NCBI GenBank assembly: GCA_945875585.1
Contig: CAMCLK010000005.1
Location: forward strand, 50,136 to 114,135
From: Candidatus Kuenenia stuttgartensis
GTDB lineage: Bacteria > Planctomycetota > Planctomycetia > Gemmatales > Gemmataceae
Length of the DNA stretch: 64,000 nucleotides
Reading direction: 5' to 3'
The notes beneath the pieces are model-generated. The model was not told the origin of the DNA. It saw nothing but the letters and a program-made list of their open reading frames with translations, and did not search any database. A program made the translations under genes and the position numbers. The number at the start of each line of letters is the position of its first letter. The stretch's first letter is position 1. Below, one piece after another: positions 1 to 9,056 of the stretch.

Positions 1-1
1 A

Positions 2-262
2 CTCGTGCGCATTCATTTGTCGCTGGTCCCAGATGAGGCCCGCCGGGAAATTCTTGAAGAGTGCAAGCCCCTTGGCCGAGTACTCATTGAACGCAATGTG
101 ATGAGGCGCGTCGAGCACACGGCTTTGCTGAGATTTCCGGCTCGGCCTGTCGATCTGGAAAGATTTGCTTTGGCCGGGCCCCAAATGCTGTACGGCAGGT
201 TAGCTTACCTGTATTGCAACGACCAACCGGCTATTGAACTGCTTGAGGTGGTTCGCCCGTAG
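2..262 (+). CDS. C-terminal part of a chorismate-lyase-like protein (partial, runs off the window start)
   Basis: The frame is open to the window edge, so only the last 86 or so residues are visible. They resemble the C-terminal half of UbiC-type chorismate pyruvate-lyase: a PLGRVLIE segment, an R-R basic patch, then LYGRLAYLYCNDQPAIELLE, which lines up with the PLGRYLF and LWGRRSRL...LTELFLP segments of the E. coli enzyme (matched from memory of the family). UbiC makes 4-hydroxybenzoate from chorismate for quinone synthesis. In planctomycetes related proteins of the same fold are often annotated only as chorismate lyase-like. The gene ends 16 bases before the next start, so the two may be co-transcribed. 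The function is uncertain because the N-terminal half is missing. Confidence 0.5.
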   Translation, partial: LVRIHLSLVPDEARREILEECKPLGRVLIERNVMRRVEHTALLRFPARPVDLERFALAGPQMLYGRLAYLYCNDQPAIELLEVVRP

Positions 263-278
263 ATCAACACAAGGGAGA

Positions 279-3200
279 ATGCTTGTGGCTTTCTTACTGA
301 TGGCACTGGTTTTCGGGGTTGTGGCTGATCCGTTGGTTTCCGGACCAGTCGAATTCAACCGCGATATTCGGCCGATCCTTTCAGACCGATGCTATTTTTG
401 TCATGGTCCAGACAAGGGGCATCGCAAAGCCGACCTTCGACTGGATACCCGGGAAGGCCTTCTGGGTGCCCCGGGGGAAACAGGATCGGTTGTCCCTTCC
501 AAACCCGATGCCAGCGAATTGCTGGAACGCATACTTTCCACAGACCCAGACAAGCGCATGCCGCCTCCCAAATCTGGTAAGGACCTATCGCCTGCTGAAA
601 TAGCACTCATCCGCCGCTGGATCGAGCAAGGTGCGCCCTATGAAGGCCATTGGGCCTTTCAGGCCATCAAGCGCCCCAAACCAGCAGTCGTTGCTCCTGA
701 ACCCATAGATGGTTTCGTGAAGGCATTGCTGGCCAAAAAAGGCTTAACTATGGCAGGTCCAACAGATCGCCGAACGCTCTTGCGGCGATTGTCGTTTGAC
801 CTGACAGGCTTGCCACCTACGCCCGAAGAAGTCGATGCCTTTGTGGCGGATCGTTCGCCGGATGCCCTTGCCAAACAGGTGGATCGGCTGCTTTCTTCTC
901 CCCGGCATGGTGAACGCTTGGCTATGTGGTGGTTAGATTTGGTTCGTTATGCTGATACCGTGGGTTACCATGGCGACCAACCCGTGAGTGTGCACCCTTT
1001 CCGCCAATACGTGATCGATAGTTTTAATGCCAACGTGCCTTTCGACCGGTTCACCCGCGAGCAGATTGCCGGTGATCTTTTGCCCGGTGCCGGCGACCGC
1101 GAAAAGATCGCCTCAGGATACAATCGGCTTGGAATGATGAGCGCTGAGGGTGGCGTGCAGCCCAAGGAATATCTGGCCAAGTACATTGCCGAGCGCGTGA
1201 GGAATGTATCGGGTGTGTGGTTGGGTGTCACGCTTGGTTGCGCTGAATGCCATGATCACAAATACGACCCGTTTGCCACGCGCGAGTTTTACCGCATGGA
1301 GGCATTCTTTGCCGACATCAATGAAAAAGGTCTGTACGGCGGCGGCACCGACTGGGGGCCAAGCATGCGTGTCCCTACCAAGGTGCAACGCGAAGAGCTG
1401 GCGAGGATCGAAGCCGATATTTCAAAATCACGATCTGAAATATCCAAAAGCGACCCTAGGGTGACGGAAGCGTATCGCAAGACGCTCGAGGCTTGGAAAA
1501 TTCTTGAAGTCCGCAAGCAGCGAAGCCTCGGCGGTGCCAAGCTCGCAGTGCGAGGCCCAGGATCGATTTTGGCATCAGGCAAAAGCCCGCCAACTGACAC
1601 CCATGTGATGGAAATTGTGGCCCCGGCGGGCGGTTTAGCCGTACTCCGTCTGGAGGTGTTGCCAGCCGATGGCTTGCCGGGGCGCGGTCCCGGTCGAGCC
1701 AGCAATGGTAATTTTGTGCTGACGGAAATCAAGGCTCGCAAGGCTGGAGATGCCGCCGCGCCGTTGTTGCCATTCAAGTCGGCCCGGGCCACCTTTGAAC
1801 AGACCGGCGCGTCTGCGGGCAATCCGTGGGGCCGCTGGGTTGCTGAAGCCGCGATCGACAACGATGCCAAAGGTCCGGGTTGGGGCTGGGCAATCATGGA
1901 GGAGGCAGGTCAGGCGAATGCCGCGGAATTCACCTTGGCTACCCCTGTCCCGGCTGGCACAGTTCTTGAAGTCAGCCTTGTGCAGAACCACCCGAACCCA
2001 GCTCACACATTGGGTTCATACCGGTTGATGGGGGCATCCCAAGCTGTTGAATCGCTTGTTCGCCCACAATCGCAGGACATTGTCACCATTTTGGCGAAGG
2101 AGCCAAAGTCACGAACACCGGATGAAGTGAGCAAATTTGAAGCCAGCGTTGCCAGAGACATGCTAGATGGCTCACCAGTGGGTGCCGAGTTGCGCCGCCT
2201 TGAAAAACGTAAGGCGGACATTATTGCTACTGCTCCCACCACGCTTGTTACCGAGCGCGTGATGCCAAGAACCGTGAAAATTTTGGCACGTGGCAACTGG
2301 ATGGATGAAAAGGGCGAGGCCGTGACCCCCGGCACACCGGCAGTTCTCGGGGCGTTTAAGCCTCGCGCCGCATTGGCCGATAGGCTTGATCTCGCCAATT
2401 GGGTGGTTTCGCCAGAAAATCCGCTCACAGCGAGGGTGACGGCTAATCGCATCTGGAAGCTTCTATTTGGGTCTGGAATATCCCGTAGCCTCGACGATTT
2501 TGGCGCGCAGGGCGATTGGCCCAGCCATCCGGAGCTGGTCGATTATCTCGCTGGCCGGTTGGTCGATTCCGGTTGGGATTTGCGGGCGTTGATTCGGCAG
2601 GTGGTTCTGTCTGAAACCTACCAGCAATCGTCTGCCTCGCCACGGGCGATTCGCGATGCGGATCCTTACAATCGGTTACTTGCTCGGCAAGGCCGTTTCC
2701 GGGTCGATGCCGAGATGGTGCGCGACAATGCCTTGGCTGTTTCCGGGTTGTTGGTGGAAAAAATCGGCGGCCCCAGTGTGTTTCCGTACCAGCCACCCGG
2801 GTATTGGGCATATTTGAACTTCCCCACGCGGGAATGGAGCAACGACGCGGGCGAGTCCAAGCATCGCCGAAGCGTGTATGTACATTGGCAGCGGCAGTAC
2901 CTGCATCCATCGTTAGCGGCGTTCGATGCGCCGTCCCGCGAAGAATGCACAGCCGAGCGCACGCGCAGTAACACGCCGCTTCAATCGCTGGTGCTGCTCA
3001 ACGACCCCATTCATGTGGAAGCGGCGCGTCAACTGGCGCAGCGCGCGCAAGAAATCAAGGGCGATGATGCTGAAAGATTGAAGCAGATGTTCCGCTGGGC
3101 CCTTCAGCGGCAGGCGCTTCCCGATGAAAACCGTGTGCTTGCGTCGCTTTTGGCGGGCCAGCGCCAACATTACAAAGCCTTGCCAGCCGATGCGGCGGCC

Positions 3201-3317
3201 CTTGTGTCCGTTGGTGGTTTCAAACCTGCTCCTGGAATTGATGTGGTGGAACTGGCGGCATTGACCGGTACCGCCCGGGCCCTACTCAACCTCCACGAAA
3301 CCATCACACGCGAATAG
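279..3317 (+). CDS. PSCyt1/DUF1549/DUF1553 cytochrome-like protein
   Basis: Large exported planctomycete protein of 1012 residues. I chose the ATG at 279 over the frame-open start at 234, because it begins directly with a signal peptide (MLVAFLLMALVFGVVAD) and does not overlap the upstream gene. A haem-binding CxxCH (CYFCH, residues 38-42) opens the PSCyt1 domain. The PSCyt2/DUF1549 domain follows with the usual LRRLSFDLTGLPPTPEEVDAF block and a second CxxCH (CAECH, near residue 320). A middle beta-rich region comes next, and DUF1553 occupies about 690-950 (ENPLTARVTANRIW, WPSHPELVDYLA). The family is abundant in Planctomycetes and thought to be periplasmic, but no reaction is established. 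It is followed 11 bases later by a DUF1501 gene, the standard partner. Confidence 0.93.
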   Translation: MLVAFLLMALVFGVVADPLVSGPVEFNRDIRPILSDRCYFCHGPDKGHRKADLRLDTREGLLGAPGETGSVVPSKPDASELLERILSTDPDKRMPPPKSGKDLSPAEIALIRRWIEQGAPYEGHWAFQAIKRPKPAVVAPEPIDGFVKALLAKKGLTMAGPTDRRTLLRRLSFDLTGLPPTPEEVDAFVADRSPDALAKQVDRLLSSPRHGERLAMWWLDLVRYADTVGYHGDQPVSVHPFRQYVIDSFNANVPFDRFTREQIAGDLLPGAGDREKIASGYNRLGMMSAEGGVQPKEYLAKYIAERVRNVSGVWLGVTLGCAECHDHKYDPFATREFYRMEAFFADINEKGLYGGGTDWGPSMRVPTKVQREELARIEADISKSRSEISKSDPRVTEAYRKTLEAWKILEVRKQRSLGGAKLAVRGPGSILASGKSPPTDTHVMEIVAPAGGLAVLRLEVLPADGLPGRGPGRASNGNFVLTEIKARKAGDAAAPLLPFKSARATFEQTGASAGNPWGRWVAEAAIDNDAKGPGWGWAIMEEAGQANAAEFTLATPVPAGTVLEVSLVQNHPNPAHTLGSYRLMGASQAVESLVRPQSQDIVTILAKEPKSRTPDEVSKFEASVARDMLDGSPVGAELRRLEKRKADIIATAPTTLVTERVMPRTVKILARGNWMDEKGEAVTPGTPAVLGAFKPRAALADRLDLANWVVSPENPLTARVTANRIWKLLFGSGISRSLDDFGAQGDWPSHPELVDYLAGRLVDSGWDLRALIRQVVLSETYQQSSASPRAIRDADPYNRLLARQGRFRVDAEMVRDNALAVSGLLVEKIGGPSVFPYQPPGYWAYLNFPTREWSNDAGESKHRRSVYVHWQRQYLHPSLAAFDAPSREECTAERTRSNTPLQSLVLLNDPIHVEAARQLAQRAQEIKGDDAERLKQMFRWALQRQALPDENRVLASLLAGQRQHYKALPADAAALVSVGGFKPAPGIDVVELAALTGTARALLNLHETITRE

Positions 3318-3328
3318 GAGATCTGTAT

Positions 3329-4726
3329 ATGTTGCCTTCACCGATTGCGCGACGCAGTTTTTTGCGGCACTCAGGCCTCAGTCTTGGCGGAATGGCGTTG
3401 AGCCAAATGTTGGCACGCGACTCCCGCGCGGGTGGATCCATCACCTCGTTGCCGTTCGCTCCCAAGGCGAAGCGGGTGATTTGGCTCTACATGGCCGGTG
3501 GCATGAGCCATATCGACACGTTCGACAACAAACCAAAGCTGGCTCAATTAAACGGTCAGGCAATGCCCGACTCCGTGACCAAGGGGCAACAGATTGCTCA
3601 ATTGCAGGGGGCGAAGCTAACCTGTCTCGCGCCCCAGCATCCATTCAAAAAGTGGGGCCAATCCGGTCAAGAAATATCGGTTATATGGCCAAAGCTCGCC
3701 GCTGCCTGCGCCGACAAAATCTGTCTCGTGCGGTCGTTGTCCACCGAAGCGATCAATCATGATCCTGCCCATACGTTCATGAACACGGGCACCATGATTC
3801 CCGGCCGCCCCGCCATGGGCTCGTGGCTCCTTTATGGTCTGGGAAGTGAATCGGAAAACCTGCCCGGCTTCATTGTTCTGGTTTCCACAGGCCGGTTTGG
3901 CCAGCGACAACCTATTGCCGCGCGCCAGTGGCATTCAGGATTTTTGCCCGGTCAACATCAGGGTGTTGAACTTCGCGGCACGGGCGACCCGGTGCTCTAT
4001 GTGCGGAATCCTGCTGGTGTGGACATGCCCGCGCAGCGTCAGGTGATTGATGCGGTGGGTGATCTTAACAGACTCCGCGACCGTGCAGTGGATGACCCGG
4101 AAATCAGTACACGTATCAGCCAATATGAGCTGGCATTCCGCATGCAAACCAGTGTTCCAGGCTTGATGGATCTTGCCAGCGAGCCGCGCGATGTGCTCGA
4201 TCTGTACGGCACCAAAGGCGGAGACGGCAGCTTCGGTTCCAATTGCCTCTTGGCACGCAGGCTTGCCGAACGTGGGGTGCGCTTTATCCAGCTCTATCAC
4301 CGCGACTGGGACCACCACGGAGCGGTAAAAGAGCATGTTGCCGGAACGGCTGCGGAGGTCGATCAGGGTGCTGCCGCCCTGATTACTGATCTTGAGCGCC
4401 GCGGCATGCTTGACGATACCTTGGTGGTGTTTGGTTCTGAATTCGGACGCACCCCCATGGCTCAGGGAAATGGCCGCGATCATCATCTGGCCGGGTTTAC
4501 CATGTGGTTTGCTGGCGGTGGTATCAAGCGTGGTTTCAGCTATGGCAACACCGATGAATTTGGCTACCATGCGGTTGAAAACAAAGTGTCGGTGCATGAT
4601 GTTCACGCGACGCTGCTTCATCAGTTAGGCATCGACCACGAGCGATTCACGCACAAGTTTCAGGGGCTCGACATGCGCTTGACCGGAGTTGAATCGTGCC
4701 GCGTGGTGAAGGAGATTTTGGCGTAA
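3329..4726 (+). CDS. DUF1501 domain-containing Tat-exported protein
   Basis: A 465-residue protein with a twin-arginine signal (RRSFLRHSG at residues 8-16), followed by the DUF1501 body. DUF1501 is distantly related to the alkaline phosphatase/sulfatase fold. Family hallmarks are AGGMSHIDTFDNKPKL, EFGRTPMAQGNGRDHH and the C-terminal LHQLGIDHERFTHKFQGLD. An AGGAG ribosome-binding site at 3316-3320 overlaps the stop of the preceding DUF1553 gene and lies 8 bases before this start, so the pair is an operon. The pairing of a haem-containing DUF1553 protein with a Tat-exported DUF1501 protein recurs twice more in this window. The biochemical role is unknown. Confidence 0.93.
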   Translation: MLPSPIARRSFLRHSGLSLGGMALSQMLARDSRAGGSITSLPFAPKAKRVIWLYMAGGMSHIDTFDNKPKLAQLNGQAMPDSVTKGQQIAQLQGAKLTCLAPQHPFKKWGQSGQEISVIWPKLAAACADKICLVRSLSTEAINHDPAHTFMNTGTMIPGRPAMGSWLLYGLGSESENLPGFIVLVSTGRFGQRQPIAARQWHSGFLPGQHQGVELRGTGDPVLYVRNPAGVDMPAQRQVIDAVGDLNRLRDRAVDDPEISTRISQYELAFRMQTSVPGLMDLASEPRDVLDLYGTKGGDGSFGSNCLLARRLAERGVRFIQLYHRDWDHHGAVKEHVAGTAAEVDQGAAALITDLERRGMLDDTLVVFGSEFGRTPMAQGNGRDHHLAGFTMWFAGGGIKRGFSYGNTDEFGYHAVENKVSVHDVHATLLHQLGIDHERFTHKFQGLDMRLTGVESCRVVKEILA

Positions 4727-4974
4727 TCCGGTGTTATTGTGTGTATTAAAACACGTCACCAAGCGAAACATGCGGGGAGTAAAATGGCATCGCAATGAAG
4801 GCTTGCCGCTGCCACAGTAATTCCGCCCCTTAAGGCTGTCTATAAGGCTTCGAATGATATGATATTTGCCCCATTGGCCTTACTGAATTCATTCGCATGT
4901 TGATCGGCTCTTGGGCCATCCCCTGTATAAGGCACCGGCCTTGGCTATGGCTTCACTGGCCGAAAGCAGGGATC

Positions 4975-6720
4975 TCAGCTTCGGGCCGGGTTTTTACCGT
5001 TGAGGATCCGGCCGATTACAGTGTGGCGGACCATCAGTTGGTAGGTGCCCAGCAACAGGGGTATCGAGATCCCGAGTACCAGAGTGGCTTTGGCCATTGC
5101 GGGCAAACGCAGGTAATAAAAAAACCACTGGCAGCAAATCACCACGGGAACATGCGTCAGGTACAGCCAGTAGGACGCGTCCGCAACATATCGGAAATAG
5201 CCGTTGCCTGATCGGAATATCTGGTGGGCCAAGCCGATAGCGCCAAGAACCATGCACCAGGTGAACAGGGCTTTGACAACGGTATTGGGAACTAGCCAGC
5301 CAGTCAGAAAAAAAGTCGAGGGGAAAAGAACCAACGAGGCCAGGGGCAACGTGATGAGCCAATGCCGCCCGAGCAGGCAGGCGGTGTCGTTCAACCGGTA
5401 GTACCAGCACCCGAAAAAGAAGAACACCGCGTAGTAAAAAAACACGTGCGGTTTGGGCACGATGCCAATGGAAAGGTCGGGCCCTATTCGGGATAACAGG
5501 GTTCTCGGGAAATAATCCAGGTTCATGAAGGCCTGCGCGGCGCAGGTCAGCACGAATGCCACAAGCAAGCCCGCGGGTAGATGACTAGGATTCCAACCGG
5601 AACTTGGATTTTCAACATTGCAAAACATAGACCATCCAAAATAGATGATGCACAGCCACCAGAGGTACCAGAGAAACCAAAGGTGATCGAAGAAATTATC
5701 CTGCAGCAGGTTGATCTCCGTGCCCCCGATCTTTGCCACCAACATGTCGGAAGACAGCCAAGCGAAATATTCCCGCATGAATCCCGGCAATGCCGCTACC
5801 TCAGCGGGAGCAGCGCGAACAACTTGGGAGACCGGAGCGGCAAGGGGTTCTCTAGACAACCCCGTCAGATAGCCGATCACATCCTTCCGGCCTCGTTCCA
5901 GCGCGGTTATGTCGGCCGGCCAGACTCCTTTTGCCAGCCAGATTTCCGTTGCGGATTCCCCGGCGGCCTGATGGGCGGAAATCCAGGGCGACTTGCCCGC
6001 GGCAGTCGCAAGAAAAGGATCGCCTCCTTTATCGATGAGAAGTTTCAGGAGGTCCACCCTGCCCAGCATCGAAGCGATTGTCATCGGGTTGCCCCCGGCG
6101 CGGTTCACGGCATTTGGATTGGCTCCAAGGTCCAGCAACTGCCGCACGACTGGTTCAGACTCGCACAGCACGGCCCAGGCAAGCGGAGTCATGACCATGC
6201 GTTTCTCGGGCATCTCGAGGCACCCGGGCGGGCCCATGGCCACCAGTTTGGACACTAGCCCGGTGTCCCCTTGCTGGATTGCCTGAAAGATTGGCATTTG
6301 TGGATGGCTGGCTGTGTCGCTCACTATCAGAAGACTCAGCACCTTGATGAAAGGCATCAGGGTAAGAACACACAGTAGGAGTGGAACCAGTATGCGTGCC
6401 GCTCGGTTTTTCAGCATGCCTTTTGCGCCTTTTCGGCTGGCCAGCATCGCTGTGAAAAAACCGCTCACCAGAAAGAACAATTGCATACGGAACGCATGGA
6501 TGAAATTCACGGCCTCGGCCAGAGACGCGTTCATGTCGCCGTCCATGACAATCCACGGACTTCCGCAGTAGGCCATCAATGCATGCAGCGCGATTCCAAG
6601 CAGCATGGCGATGGCCCTGAGGGCATCGAGGTCATGACGCCTTGGATCGGGCAGATTTCCCCCGGCAGGATCGGCATGTTTTTTCGGCACACTTCGAAAT
6701 GCGGCCAATTGATCGCTCAC
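4975..6720 (-). CDS. Acyltransferase 3 family membrane protein with inserted ankyrin repeats
   Basis: A 581-residue integral membrane protein. Residues 28-130 match the start of the acyltransferase-3/OpgC-like family: LDALRAIAMLLGIALHALMAY with the conserved histidine (about 46), then FRMQLFFLVSGFFTAML and a third helix at 110-132. Instead of continuing directly, the chain carries about three ankyrin-type repeats at 143-270 (PLAWAVLCESEPVVRQLLDL, IASMLGRVDLLKLLIDKG). The remaining helices resume near 345 with FFDHLWFLWYLWWL. Positive charges after helix 2 (SRKGAKGMLKNR) place that loop inside the cell, so the ankyrin block after helix 3 is probably outside. The start is GTG at 6720 with GAGAGG five bases upstream. 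It lies 17 bases after the FHA-ABC gene, probably the last gene of a three-gene operon. It likely transfers an acyl group to a glycan or lipid; the substrate is unknown. Confidence 0.82.
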   Translation of the reverse strand: MSDQLAAFRSVPKKHADPAGGNLPDPRRHDLDALRAIAMLLGIALHALMAYCGSPWIVMDGDMNASLAEAVNFIHAFRMQLFFLVSGFFTAMLASRKGAKGMLKNRAARILVPLLLCVLTLMPFIKVLSLLIVSDTASHPQMPIFQAIQQGDTGLVSKLVAMGPPGCLEMPEKRMVMTPLAWAVLCESEPVVRQLLDLGANPNAVNRAGGNPMTIASMLGRVDLLKLLIDKGGDPFLATAAGKSPWISAHQAAGESATEIWLAKGVWPADITALERGRKDVIGYLTGLSREPLAAPVSQVVRAAPAEVAALPGFMREYFAWLSSDMLVAKIGGTEINLLQDNFFDHLWFLWYLWWLCIIYFGWSMFCNVENPSSGWNPSHLPAGLLVAFVLTCAAQAFMNLDYFPRTLLSRIGPDLSIGIVPKPHVFFYYAVFFFFGCWYYRLNDTACLLGRHWLITLPLASLVLFPSTFFLTGWLVPNTVVKALFTWCMVLGAIGLAHQIFRSGNGYFRYVADASYWLYLTHVPVVICCQWFFYYLRLPAMAKATLVLGISIPLLLGTYQLMVRHTVIGRILNGKNPARS

Positions 6721-6737
6721 GCATACCTCTCAGCTAT

Positions 6738-9056
6738 TCATTCGGAACTGGCGGGTTTGGAGCGGCGCAGCAACAGCCAGCCAAGAAACAGGTAAAGGAT
6801 GATTTGGGCAGCGAGGCCTGCCAAGGCCAAGGGAACTGATTGGATGAAACTTTCTCCAAAAATCCACATATGGCTCGGAAGGGCCACGATGCCGTTTTCC
6901 ATGGGCGAAACCTGGGTGGCGCGGAGTCCCCAGTAGGTGGGGGAGGTGACGAAGGCAACAGCCTTGGGCATGGGAGCCGCAGCAAGGCCAAGGGCGCTTC
7001 CCAGAATCAACTGGGGCAACATCATCGCCCCTAGGAGGATGATCGATCGGTCCGGCTTGCGCGTGATGGAGCCGAGCAGCACACCTAGACATCCGCAACC
7101 CAGCGTGGTCACCCAATGGACCAGCAGCATCGGCGGGAAAGCGATACGGTAATCCGATGGGACGGGATCCAGTCGGTTGGTCCATTGCCTGACTTCGAAA
7201 AGCGCCTCAAGGATCCCATCAAAGACGATGGTCTGGAAACCGGTGGCCAGCAGAAGGATCGCCAGCTTCGAGAGCAGGTAGGCCAACGGCAGCAATCCCG
7301 CTGATTTTTCCCGGGGAAAGATATCACCATCACGAACCATCAGGGTCAGCCCCAACAGCATTCCCATGAAGGACAATCCCATCATCTGCACCGACAGGTA
7401 CTTCAGGGTAGTGATGTGATTCTTAATGAACCTATCCGGGAAAACCGTTTCTGTTCCGTCGATGGCTCCGGTAACGATGCGATTGAGGTCATCACTGGCC
7501 AAGTTTTTCCGCATGGCAGGCTTGACCGAAAAGAGGTAGGCCAATTGCGCCTTGATGCTCAGGTTGTCGTCCTCGTCTATTGTTCCTTGGGCCGCCCCAT
7601 GGATCACCGGCCAAAACGCCGAAAACGCCTCTTTTTCCTCTTCGTTGAGATTTCGGGTCAGCAGGATCGGTTTTGAGAAATCGGAAATCCAATGACCGGC
7701 AATCACGATGAGCGCGAAAATGGCCGGCATAAGCGCCGCTAGGAACAAGAACCTGCGGTCGCTCAAGACGGATGCGCACTCCCGGCGTGTCAATATGCCG
7801 GCTTGTCGAATGCATTCCCGCAACCGCGCCCCAACGCTCCTTCTCTGGATCTCCGTTCCACCGGTCTTGTGCGCGGATGCACCTGTGGAACCGTCATCGG
7901 GTGTTGCTCCATTTTCTGTTGCGGCCCATTTGTCCGCACCTTCGTCCTCGAGCCGGACAAAGGCATCGGAAAGGTTTTCCACGCCGAAATGGGCGCAAGC
8001 GCCGCCCGGTGGCCCGAGGTAAACCACCTTGCCATCCGAAAGGACCAACAACGTGTCGGCCTTGGAGATGTTGTCTAGGTGGTGGGTAACGCACAGGACA
8101 AGTTTCCCCCGTCTTGCGGTCTCGGCCAGAACCTCCATGACCCGGGCTTCAGAGGCGGGGTCGAGGCTGCTGGTCGCCTCATCAACCACTAGGATTGACG
8201 GGTTGACCACCAGTTCAGACGCCAGTTCAACCCTTTTGCGCTCCCCGCCTGAAAGCGAGGAAATGGTTTGCCCGCCAAGCCGATCAACACCCATGGAACG
8301 CAGGGCCGAGTCCACATGGGTCTCGATCTCCTCCGGGCTGGTGTCGGTTGGCAACCTGAGCTTCGCGGCGAACCAAACTACTTGGCGCACCGTGAGTGTC
8401 TCATGAAGCGACATCTGTTGGGGCGCGTAACCGATAAGGCCGTTCATGATGGTCGGGTTGGAAAGAAAAGGATTCCCGCCAAAAAGGAGGCTTCCCCCGC
8501 TAGTCGACTGGAGGCCTTGCATGCACTTCACCAGTGTGGACTTGCCGGCGCCGCTCGGCCCAAGGATGCAAACGAACTCGCCGGGCTTGAAGGAAAACGA
8601 GACGCGGTCAAGTATCGGTTTCTCCCGCCCGGCAACCCGTACCGTCAAACCCACGGCTTCCAAGTTCGGCGACCCGCGCCTGGTTGTCACAACGAGGTTC
8701 TTGCCGTCTTCAATCCAAAGCGCCTGGGGACCGAGGTGCAGCGTCGCCCCGGGTTCCCAGACCGCTTCGCCAGTCACGGATTTTCCATCAAGCGTGACGC
8801 CATGGGTGCTTCCCAGATCGCGCACGATCAGTCGGCCGTCGGCCCTCATGCTCAATGACGCGTGCGTTCTGGAAACTGCGGGATGGTCGATCCAGATGTC
8901 GCTGTCAGGATTGCGGCCGATCAGAAGTTCCGGCTTGCGGTTTATGAGCGGCACAAGTTTAAAGCGCCAAGGGGCGTGGGAATTGTCGGAAACCCCGGTC
9001 CAAGGAGAAACCAGTGGCCTTGTTATCTCGTTGTGTTCGTCTGAAGGTTTGCTCAT
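6738..9056 (-). CDS. FHA domain-containing ABC transporter (ATPase-permease half transporter)
   Basis: A 772-residue protein with three parts. An FHA phosphothreonine-binding domain at 44-112 has the GRNPDSD, SRTHA and DLGSTHG motifs. An ABC ATPase at about 138-350 has Walker A GPSGAGKST, signature LSGGERKRV, Walker B ILVVDEATSSLDP and the H-loop VTHH. The C-terminal ABC-2 permease part (about 440-770) has several membrane segments. The order ATPase then permease is that of ABCG-type exporters. The FHA domain suggests control by a Ser/Thr kinase, but none is encoded in the operon. Its ATG overlaps the stop of the upstream gene (ATGA at 9053-9056), indicating translational coupling. The cargo is unknown. 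Confidence 0.92.
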   Translation of the reverse strand: MSKPSDEHNEITRPLVSPWTGVSDNSHAPWRFKLVPLINRKPELLIGRNPDSDIWIDHPAVSRTHASLSMRADGRLIVRDLGSTHGVTLDGKSVTGEAVWEPGATLHLGPQALWIEDGKNLVVTTRRGSPNLEAVGLTVRVAGREKPILDRVSFSFKPGEFVCILGPSGAGKSTLVKCMQGLQSTSGGSLLFGGNPFLSNPTIMNGLIGYAPQQMSLHETLTVRQVVWFAAKLRLPTDTSPEEIETHVDSALRSMGVDRLGGQTISSLSGGERKRVELASELVVNPSILVVDEATSSLDPASEARVMEVLAETARRGKLVLCVTHHLDNISKADTLLVLSDGKVVYLGPPGGACAHFGVENLSDAFVRLEDEGADKWAATENGATPDDGSTGASAHKTGGTEIQRRSVGARLRECIRQAGILTRRECASVLSDRRFLFLAALMPAIFALIVIAGHWISDFSKPILLTRNLNEEEKEAFSAFWPVIHGAAQGTIDEDDNLSIKAQLAYLFSVKPAMRKNLASDDLNRIVTGAIDGTETVFPDRFIKNHITTLKYLSVQMMGLSFMGMLLGLTLMVRDGDIFPREKSAGLLPLAYLLSKLAILLLATGFQTIVFDGILEALFEVRQWTNRLDPVPSDYRIAFPPMLLVHWVTTLGCGCLGVLLGSITRKPDRSIILLGAMMLPQLILGSALGLAAAPMPKAVAFVTSPTYWGLRATQVSPMENGIVALPSHMWIFGESFIQSVPLALAGLAAQIILYLFLGWLLLRRSKPASSE

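Noticed and set aside
4727..4770. Imperfect hairpin (GGTG...CACC with an inner TGTG/ACAC-like arm) after the first DUF1501 gene
   Set aside because: The stem is interrupted and AT-rich with no T tract. Too weak to call a terminator.
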